This document shows positions 58,801-64,000 of a DNA stretch of 64,000 nt, one piece after another (position 1 is the first letter of the stretch; each line of letters opens with the position of its first letter). The notes beneath the pieces are model-generated. The model saw only the letters and a list, made by a program, of their open reading frames with translations. It searched no databases and was not told the DNA's origin. Source of the stretch: Undaria pinnatifida. Its lineage: Eukaryota; Sar; Phaeophyceae; Laminariales; Alariaceae. The DNA is taken from NCBI GenBank assembly GCA_012845835.1, contig JABAKD010000002.1, positions 28,610,210 through 28,674,209 on the forward strand, read 5' to 3'. Both the position numbers and the translations under genes were made by a program.

Positions 58801-61800
58801 TTGAAGAAGGTTCCAGGTTGCCGATCGGACTACAGGTCACAACTGCACCCAGCACAGTCGCGCAAGCTGACGGCCTAGCAGTAACCCTATCCTCTTAAAG
58901 TTTTGTAGCTAGTTCGTGCTACCTCTAAACTGACATTGTCGTTCCCATAGGAACATGCCCAAGGATTGTGTCGCCATTAGAAACGTTTCGAAGCAGCGAT
59001 AACATTGTACAGCATGGGAGTCCGTTAAAACTGGAGAAGAGTCATACTGTACTCGTATTTCACGTGCTTTTTTCACACGAATATGTCCTATTGGCTACTA
59101 AAAAAGATCAACCTGCGAAGGGACTACTGTCCCACAATCATTAATAGTAGAATTACAAGATCGGCAGATTTAGATTTAGTTGGCCCGTCCCGCAGGCCGC
59201 GCGGCGGGGGGTCGGGAGGAGACGGGTCTGGCGCCGACAGAAAGAAAGGTCGCCAACGTGGTGTGTGTTCATAAGGGTTGCGCGCGCCGAGGGGCAAGCA
59301 AAAACAACCCAACAAAATCGCGAACGGCATGCGCGCATTTCTTTTACCACACAACAATGGCAAAACATTTGAGTACATACAGTAAGCAGATTTATTACGG
59401 CATTTTTTTAAAATTATTAGTTGTAGGTTCAGCAGAGGTAGAGGATGGACATATCGAATAACGTGCGCAAGGGAAGTGAACGGGGTGACTCTCAAAACCC
59501 CCCGGGCTCCGCTCGCCAAACCGCCTCATTAATAAGAACCAAAACAAAGCAGGACTTCTTAACTTTCCCATGCCTTCACACTCGCAGGTCACCCAGCTAC
59601 CAGAAATAGTGGTGGAACGAATATAGGCAGGGTCGAAAAAAAATAAATCTAAATCTCCACGCCGTTACCCTTGAAGGGAAGCCAGCTACGACTAAGGGCG
59701 ACGGTAGTACGAAGATCGTCTATTGCTCCCTGACGAGGTCAAGACCGACGGAATTTTCGTCTCTCGTCCGCGAACACAACAACAACAACGTACGAGAAGC
59801 ACCCCCAACACGGCCACGATGACCGACCGTATCTTTCGTCAAAAGACAAAGCTTACCTCGAGGGCAAGGCTGCGCACGTGCAGGTGAGGGCTTTCCAGAA
59901 GGCGGTGCTGCTGCAAGGCTCGGCACAAGTCTCGGATCGCCGCGATGTTCTGCTCTTCCACCACCTGCACCCCGATCCCGCATCCGCGTCAGAAGCGCCA
60001 GTTCGCAATCAAACGAGTTGGGGGTCAGCGCCAATGACCACAGTCTCAGACACGGCGTGCAAAAACAGTGTTTCCGCCCCACCCCCCGAAACATTGGCAA
60101 AACCTTCGAGGAGTTGCGAAGTCGCGTCTTGCGATATTATATATTTGCTATATACGGCGCAATGCCAACACATGCATACCCGTAAGACACACGGCAAGCG
60201 GGGGAGAAAAAAACCCGTGAAAAGCAAAAGGTGTGTTCTAAAAGAACCACGAGTTCGAGGATGACCCGTTGGACGACAGCGATGGCAGGGGGTAGGGCGT
60301 AATAATTGCCCTGCATCCCAGGACCCAGGCTACGATAGAGGAGTTCCTTTTTGGGGACATTTTTTTCCAGGTTGGCCCGGAGTCGCTCGCGCGAGAGACA
60401 TACCCATCGTTCCTTCGCGGCCTTAAGCTTGGGTGCTATTTTAATCTGGCGACGGGAATCCGCAACGCAATAGTTAGCCACGCTGCGCTAAGCACATCGT
60501 GTAAAGTCGTTTAGTCCGTGAGGTGCAGAGTCACTCGTGCGACTGGCTTAGACTCGATAGTGAAATAAGGGGATAGCCTCCTACCGCAGTACTCGTATGA
60601 CCATAGCTATTACACCCTCGCATCCCTACCATGTCGGGACGGAGCACGTCCAATTTTCACCGACCAGGAAGACATTGCATGCACCAAGCGCGGATGGGGG
60701 CGGTACCGGCCAGCAGACAGGGGACGGCTGCTAAAAAGCGCAAGAAACAACGCGTCGGTTCCAAAGGTACCGCAACTTCAGAAACCGTGCTGGCTGCCCA
60801 CGCAAACGCAGAAACACATCGGCACTGTTCAAGACCATAGCCGCGTGCGGAGCGCGCACACGATACGTTGGGGTTTAACGTTCGTGAGGATGGCTACGGT
60901 TTCACAAAAAATCTACTATTAGCACCTCGATTAACGCCTTTACAACGGAAAAATTACTTGAAATTAGTACAGGGATGAATTTTGAGGCTTCGAAGGGGTC
61001 AACCAAAACATGTCCGAAAAGTGCCACGATATTTATTTTCAAAACTACCACGCCTACGCCAAAAACCTCCCACCAAACAAAACAACTATCACCTGTCCCG
61101 CCATCATATCGCTCAACATACGAGAGCTCCCCCCCCCGGTAGCCCCCCAAGCAGACCCCCCGGAAACCCCAGAGAGCGGTGCCGGCGAGGGGGGCAACCC
61201 GAGAAGGTTGAACGCCGCGCCGCCTCCACCAGCGTCCGGGGTGGTTTCAGTGTTACCCCCGCCCCTCCCCTTGGCAAGAGCTTCTGCAAAACCCTGCCGC
61301 AAGCTTATGGATGGGGGGCGTGGGCCGGCCGTTGCGCTGGGTCGCTCGCCGTCGAGAGTCCGTCCGGGAGAGCCGGATTTCCCGGGGGTAGCAGCAGCGG
61401 CGCTGCTACTGCCATCGCCATCGCCACCGCCTCGGTTTTGACTCTGCATGGTCTGGTAGCTGTTGGGGGTGAAACGGTCGCATATAGCGCGGCGTGTTGA
61501 AGGGGGGGAGGGGCGGGGGGATACGTGCCGTTACGAAAAGGCGGCTGCAATGCTCGCAGAAGTGTACTGCGAGCTGTGAGAGGAGAAACAAAGGGATGCG
61601 TACTCACACGATAGTCGGATATGGGAAAAGCAGAAAGCGGCACAAAAGACGCCGACGAAAGAATAGTTATGCCTACCACCCACCCAACCCCACAACAACA
61701 AAAAAAGAAAACAGACAGTACAGAGGAAGCAATCCGCGGTTGCATAGCGAGTCGCCGAGCAACGCCAGCGAGGGCAAACGAGCACAACCAATGCTCTTGC

Positions 61801-63203
61801 TTGTTTGGGAAGGCATGTCTTGGGCAAGGGGACAAGCCCAACCAAATCACCCACAATAACACCCCGTCCGCCCGAAACCCTCCCCGCTCCCCTTCCCCCC
61901 CCCCTCCGGCCAAATCTTGTCTCGAAAAAGGATGTGCGGTCAAGGATCAAATTACTAAAGCAAGCAACAAATGAGTACCTCCCCCCTCCCCTCGAACCCC
62001 CCCCATCCCCCGGGCTCCACCCCACCTGATAGCCACCTGGAACGTTCGTCCCACCACTCTGCACACCCTGCACGCAGCGTGGGCCAACGCCCAGTTACAC
62101 TGAGCTTCGCCCGTCCCTGCGTCCACCGACGACCTGCTCGTGCCCCCTTTCCCCTTCTTTTTCTTTCGACTGTGGTCGGACCCAGCAGCGGCGGGAAGTG
62201 GAGCTGAGGAGTCCGATCGGCCTTGTAATCCCCCGGAAGGTTTGACGGAAGCAGCAGCAGCAGCGGCGGCAGCGGCAGCGGCAGCGGCAGCGGCAGCGGC
62301 AGCAGCTGTGGCGGGAGCCGTGGCCTCTTCCACGCACAACTTGATGCGGTCCACGACTCTTCGAAAAATATCGGCGTCTCGAGACTGACGCTGGACGTTG
62401 ACGAGCAGCTCCCACGCCCTGCGTTGCCGTGCAGCAATGGTAAGACCAGGAGGCACTTACGGGTCAATCGGATATCGGATATCGGATATTGGAATCGTGC
62501 ATATCGATTTGCTTTTTCGTTTTATCGATATCGTATCGAAACATCGAATCATATCGATATCGTATCGAAACATCGAATCCTATCGATTCTCGTTCAATAG
62601 CCCACTTAACACCTGCCGAAAGAACGGCGAAATAATCGTATCGATGTATCCCATCACGAACATAACGATGCGCGGTGAACGAATGTTGCATATTGGGTTC
62701 GAATCAACGATAAATGGAACCAATTTAGAATTGAGACGCATACAATCCTTGCAAGCGCAAGGACTGACTACGGCCGTCAGAGGCTCAATCGTGGGGGCCT
62801 CCAGACCGGAACATTCTCTCGTAGTTCGTGATGTGCTTATATCCCACCACTACGTGCCTGTCGCGACAGAGACAAAAACACAAGTCGGACAACCAACAAA
62901 ACCAGCCAATCGCCCATGCGCCACGCGACCCACCCACCTGGGATGGTTCAAGATGCACTGCATAGCCTCCAGCGCTACGCGGTGCCTCGCGTCCGGCACA
63001 GAGCTAACCATGGTGCGGTACATGTCCAAGCGCATGGTGCCATCCAGGGCTTCAGCAAAAGCTAGTGCCTTGATCGCTCGGAGGTAGTACACGCACGCTA
63101 AGGAGTCCGAAAGGTTGGGTTCGTCACCGGGCGAGGCAAGCGCCCCCGGAGCCTGGAGCATTCCCACGGTCGTCGGCACCATCATCGCCTTGCTGAGGAG
63201 GGC
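49611..63203 (-). CDS. Large helical HEAT/ARM-like protein, family unassigned (11 exons, N-terminus uncertain)
   Basis: Eleven exons spliced at GT-AG sites remain in one frame for about 877 residues to TGA at 49611. That is strong evidence for a real gene, because every junction phase fits. Exons: 63203-62938, 62418-62037, 61452-61093, 59964-59857, 56970-56749, 56545-56433, 54871-54714, 54325-54103, 51862-51544, 50894-50645, 49843-49611. The protein is mostly amphipathic helices (RLDMYRTMVSSVPDARHRVA; LRVLWDWLQQKVEQ; SAYWFLGEYCCQL; SALCKIALRLPEPVRF). Low-complexity insertions break these up: a polyalanine tract, a lysine-rich KKKKGKGG segment and Gly/Pro-rich linkers. 'FLGEYC' and the helical pattern faintly recall adaptin-type large subunits or TPLATE, but no decisive motif is present and I assign no function. 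The true N-terminal exon is upstream. Confidence 0.8.
50645..50894 (-). CDS. HEAT/ARM-like gene exon
   Basis: Acceptor ATCCAG, donor ACTG/GTGCGT, phase 0 in and 1 out. It encodes TRHTCASALCKIALRLPEPV, RFDAYCFLRGIVDAAAMFPL, a Gly-rich loop and EQEAVLERVET. Confidence 0.8.
51544..51862 (-). CDS. HEAT/ARM-like gene exon with WFLGEY
   Basis: Acceptor CTCAG, donor TTTCAG/GTGTGT. It encodes LKRSAYWFLGEYCCQLTGTP, a Gly/Pro-rich loop, then SEMNGATVSILLRLKHAVMF and EDFQ. 'W.(L/I)GEY' is seen in adaptin large subunits, but one short motif is not proof. The intron upstream holds the eight-unit degenerate array. Confidence 0.8.
51885..52760 (+). repeat. Irregular array of eight degenerate units
   Basis: Each unit has GTTCGAGCACAAAAAC-like sequence, then ATAGGGCGCACCGGGCGTGC GG. 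Starts at about 51885, 51952, 52050, 52206, 52307, 52460, 52553 and 52692. Spacing varies from 67 to 155 bases. A second motif, CCACGGGATAGAAATTGAGG, occurs at about 52277 and 52522. It lies in an intron of the HEAT/ARM-like gene. Confidence 0.75.
53237..53450 (+). repeat. 18-bp minisatellite
   Basis: About eight contiguous units of CGGCACTATAGCGGAAAC from 53237 to 53375, with one or two more at 53420-53450. The array keeps an open frame in both directions (HYSGNR on plus, SAIVPV on minus), a consequence of an 18-base unit, not evidence of a gene. Confidence 0.95.
54103..54325 (-). CDS. HEAT/ARM-like gene exon, linker
   Basis: Phase 1 in and 2 out. It encodes GPSAPAVPLGGRPP and a (SG)n run, then FVSLNGVSMILGGEEAPRW and SARLDYFRARSAATR. 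The donor is GTACGG. An alternative acceptor 29-35 bases upstream (CAAG/GCTCC) has the same phase and would add about 11 residues. Confidence 0.72.
54714..54871 (-). CDS. HEAT/ARM-like gene exon, polar linker
   Basis: Acceptor GCCAG, donor GTAG/GTAAGA, phase 2 in and 1 out. It encodes NIALPPEGQPNPITSTASDR and ends TRQPGVAWTVG. Composition is polar and probably disordered; support comes from the splice sites and frame. Confidence 0.72.
54895..55098 (+). repeat. Tandem duplication, unit about 107 bases
   Basis: ACACACGAAAGGGTGARCAA ATGACATAATTAATTGG through CACAAAAGCTAATTGGGGGT occurs twice, just upstream of an exon of the HEAT/ARM-like gene. Confidence 0.93.
55200..55955 (+). repeat. Minisatellite, unit about 52 bases, roughly 14 units
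   Basis: Core: CCATGGACGGTACACACGTA, GAACAGAGGGACGTTTAAGG and AGAAGCTTCAAA. Some neighbouring units form a higher-order repeat of about 160 bases (55280-55440 against 55440-55560). No protein. Confidence 0.92.
56433..56545 (-). CDS. HEAT/ARM-like gene exon
   Basis: Acceptor TGAAG, donor ACAG/GTGAGG, phase 0 in and 2 out. It encodes VPSEEMGRCVLRAWCQCAGY then GGRAREAVLQSVYRLLD, two helices. Confidence 0.82.
56749..56970 (-). CDS. HEAT/ARM-like gene exon
   Basis: 74 codons, acceptor GCAG after a C-rich tract, donor CAG/GTGGGA. It encodes AMFLLVPDPSPLDPQLRVLW, DWLQQKVEQCPSTLPDSVL and EEVIPIALALTESFMYQ. Its 5' edge and adjoining intron have been duplicated several times downstream of the acceptor (see the repeat at 56930-57530). 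Confidence 0.85.
56930..57530 (+). repeat. Tandem duplication including the 5' edge of an exon
   Basis: Three units begin near 56930, 57120 and 57345. The first contains the acceptor end of the 56749-56970 exon; the others repeat GACGAGTCTGGCACAAGCAG, CATCGTCTGCGCGTTTGTTT and GAGAAAGGAATGACTGGGGT in decayed form. A fourth piece lies at 59146-59290 beyond the fold-back element. Confidence 0.8.
57518..59144. mobile_element. Fold-back element with 9-bp target duplication
   Basis: The segment is bounded by TAGTAGAAT at 57509-57517 and 59145-59153. The flanks rejoin into the tandem unit found intact at 57300-57345, so the insertion point is visible. Inside are two inverted arms (57724-58099 and 58251-58538) around a 150-base loop, a single-copy segment, and a 29-base direct repeat (57694-57722 and 59110-59138). 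No transposase was recognised. One arm frame reads SFSPREPPPEQASSEEEL; another short frame (58710-58898) reads EESDLVYQYVKIFKEVRS. Confidence 0.6.
57724..58538. repeat. Large imperfect inverted repeat
   Basis: 57724-58099 and 58251-58538 are reverse complements over almost their whole length (for example GGGAGCACCGCAACCTGACC in one and its complement in the other). Arm 1 has an extra block of about 90 bases near 57790-57880. The transcript would form a long hairpin. Confidence 0.88.
59857..59964 (-). CDS. HEAT/ARM-like gene exon
   Basis: 36 codons, acceptor GCAG and donor GTAAGC, phase 0. It encodes VVEEQNIAAIRDLCRALQQH then RLLESPHLHVRSLALE, a typical two-helix repeat. Confidence 0.82.
60925..61015 (+). 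repeat. Dispersed repeat family E, diverged copy
   Basis: TTAACGCCTTTACAACGGAA, AATTACTTGAAATTAGTACA and GGCTTCGAAGGGGTCAACC. It lies in an intron of the HEAT/ARM-like gene. Confidence 0.5.
61093..61452 (-). CDS. HEAT/ARM-like gene exon, low-complexity linker
   Basis: 120 codons, phase 0. Mostly Gly/Ser/Pro/Ala linker (NRGGGDGDGSSSAAAATPGK) with a short helix SLRQGFAEALAKG, ending SSRMLSDMMAGQ at GTGATA. Three acceptors within 20 bases (CAG/CTAC, CAG/ACC, CAG/AGT) are possible; the middle one is used. It is real because the flanking exons join through it in phase. Confidence 0.65.
62037..62418 (-). CDS. HEAT/ARM-like gene exon with polyalanine tract
   Basis: It reads AWELLVNVQRQSRDADIFRR and VVDRIKLCVEEATAP, then about 20 alanines (62251-62313), then a lysine-rich low-complexity part (HSRKKKKGKGG), then NWALAHAACRVCRVVGRTFQ. 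The donor CAG/GTGGCT was chosen (phase 0). A second possible donor 13 bases further gives phase 2 and could pair with another acceptor of the next exon. Confidence 0.75.
62460..62600 (+). repeat. ATCGATATC-rich low-complexity repeat
   Basis: CGGATATCGGATATCGGATA, then two direct copies of ATATCGATATCGTATCGAAA CATCGAATC. It lies in the intron between the first two recognised exons of the HEAT/ARM-like gene. Confidence 0.9.
62938..63203 (-). CDS. HEAT/ARM-like gene, first recognised exon
   Basis: Acceptor TTTTCAG, donor CCCAG/GTGGGT, phase 0 in and phase 2 out. It encodes ALLSKAMMVPTTVGMLQAPG, then a helix-rich stretch with YYLRAIKALAFAEALDG and RLDMYRTMVSSVPDARHRVA. The next exon completes its last codon (AG-G) and continues the helix. 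Confidence 0.82.
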
Positions 63204-63369
63204 CTGAAAAGGCAAAAAACAAAAAATAAAAGGTCGGGGAACGCGCAGAAACAAAAAAAGGAGAAGGGGGTGCGAAAGCTTTGAATTGAACCCTCAATAC
63301 CGCTCTTAGCATTCACCGACACCAAAAACGCAAGTGCTTTGTTCCCATAAACATGGGTGCACTTACAAA

Positions 63370-63487
63370 AAGGGTTGAGGGGCTGAGTAACGAAATGCCG
63401 CTGACGCCGCGCCCCCTCTATAACGCACAATCCATACAGCATGGCCAGGCCAAGGCTACGCGGTAGGCCGGGTACCCCGCTCTCCAC
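63370..63487 (-). CDS. Possible N-terminal exon of the HEAT/ARM-like gene
   Basis: An ATG at 63487 opens MESGVPGLPRSLGLAMLYGL then CVIEGARRQRHFVTQPLNPF, followed by a good donor GTAAGT. It is helix-like and correctly placed, but the donor is phase 1 while the next exon begins at phase 0. Either another short exon lies between, the donor differs, or this is not coding. Confidence 0.3.
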
Positions 63488-63537
63488 TACTGGGGTTGAG
63501 CCACTCGCACGAGTAACCCTTTTCTTGACACATCAAC

Positions 63538-63840
63538 TCTCCAGCTTCTGGACAAGCCGTGGTCACAGGTCACAGGCAGATGTCGTCCCTTCTCCCCCCC
63601 GGTTCTATTTGCCTTCGATTTTTATCGCCCACAGGCTTCAGTAATACCTCTGTTCGTCTATATTTCATCGAGTGTTGTCGCTAACTCACGCTCTCGTGCC
63701 TTCCGCAAGCCAATTTGAGCACAAGAAAAAGTCCCCTCGAATCAATACGAGCATGCACTCAGGGGGACTCAAACTCAACTCACGAAACTGGCCCACACCA
63801 GGCTCGAGGACAACCTGATACGCCACCGCGGCGACCGGCC
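63538..63840 (-). mobile_element. tRNA-derived SINE, second good copy
   Basis: It is collinear with the copy at 36298-36606 over its whole length, including the head (GGTGGCGTATCAGG, then GAGTTTGAGTCC) and the tail TTGTCCAGAAGCTGGAGAG. There are small indels (an extra GTCACAG) and the B box is changed at one base. The A run is nearly lost. It lies upstream of the HEAT/ARM-like gene. Confidence 0.75.
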
Positions 63841-64000
63841 AACCCTGTACCTCCCTGACAAAAGAGCTTACCAGTAGGCGACTTTCTTGGCGCAGCGTAG
63901 CTTTACCGTTCCACTGTGGATTGATATCGCAAAGCTAAAACGGCACGAAAGATCTTCAACTAAGAACGAAAAAGAAACAGCGGGGTCACTCGTTACGAGT

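Noticed and set aside
62095-62415. Cys/Arg-rich alternating protein (CRCRCRCR)
   Set aside because: Off-frame reading of the polyalanine codons of the HEAT/ARM-like exon.
1-64000. CRISPR-like arrays, phage or bacterial defence islands
   Set aside because: All direct repeats are long degenerate satellites without unique spacers, and the genes are spliced eukaryotic genes.

Overview
The window is nuclear DNA from a eukaryote with long introns and many interspersed repeats. It looks like a stramenopile, most probably a brown alga. Three things support this: multi-exon genes with GT-AG introns of 0.1-8 kb, many degenerate transposon families and minisatellites inside introns, and a LINE whose reverse transcriptase and C-terminal region look like brown-algal copies (remembered resemblance, not searched). 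No bacterial operons, rRNA genes, intact tRNA genes or CRISPR arrays were seen. Almost every long open frame in the window is accidental. The real coding sequence is small, and I recovered it by following splice sites and reading phase.

Three genes can be reconstructed. (1) On the minus strand, 26858 down to 6593, is a PRMT7-type protein arginine methyltransferase. Thirteen exons join in frame to about 713 residues ending in a natural stop; only a short N-terminal exon is missing. (2) On the plus strand, 34273 to 44948, is a four-exon SLC35A/UDP-galactose-transporter-type nucleotide-sugar transporter of about 369 residues. Its first intron is 8.4 kb and holds a whole LINE. (3) On the minus strand, 63203 down to 49611, is a helix-rich HEAT/ARM-like protein. 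Eleven exons join in frame to about 877 residues, with an N-terminus that is uncertain. It has a polyalanine tract and only a faint resemblance to adaptin/TPLATE large subunits, so the family is left open.

Region by region: 1-6.6 kb is repeats downstream of gene 1 (MITEs with terminal inverted repeats, G-rich tandem units, tandem arrays). 6.6-26.9 kb is gene 1, whose introns hold SINEs, a decayed Ty1/copia element with LTR-like direct repeats (16.85-19.72 kb), a 74-bp satellite and a GAT tract. 26.9-34.3 kb is non-coding with dispersed repeats. 34.3-45 kb is gene 2, with a LINE split by a tRNA-derived SINE, a 24-copy pentanucleotide tract and tandem units. 45-49.6 kb is non-coding with three tandem duplications. 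49.6-63.2 kb is gene 3, whose introns hold an eight-unit degenerate array, minisatellites, duplicated pieces of one of its own exons and a 1.6-kb fold-back element with a likely 9-bp target duplication. 63.5-64 kb holds another SINE.

The genes show no shared pathway. They are a housekeeping methyltransferase, a Golgi/ER transporter and a possible scaffold or coat protein lying next to each other. The most interesting structure is in the repeats: a MITE-like family whose ends appear to have expanded into satellites, a fold-back element nested in duplicated exon sequence, and a tRNA-head/poly-A SINE family inserted into a LINE.
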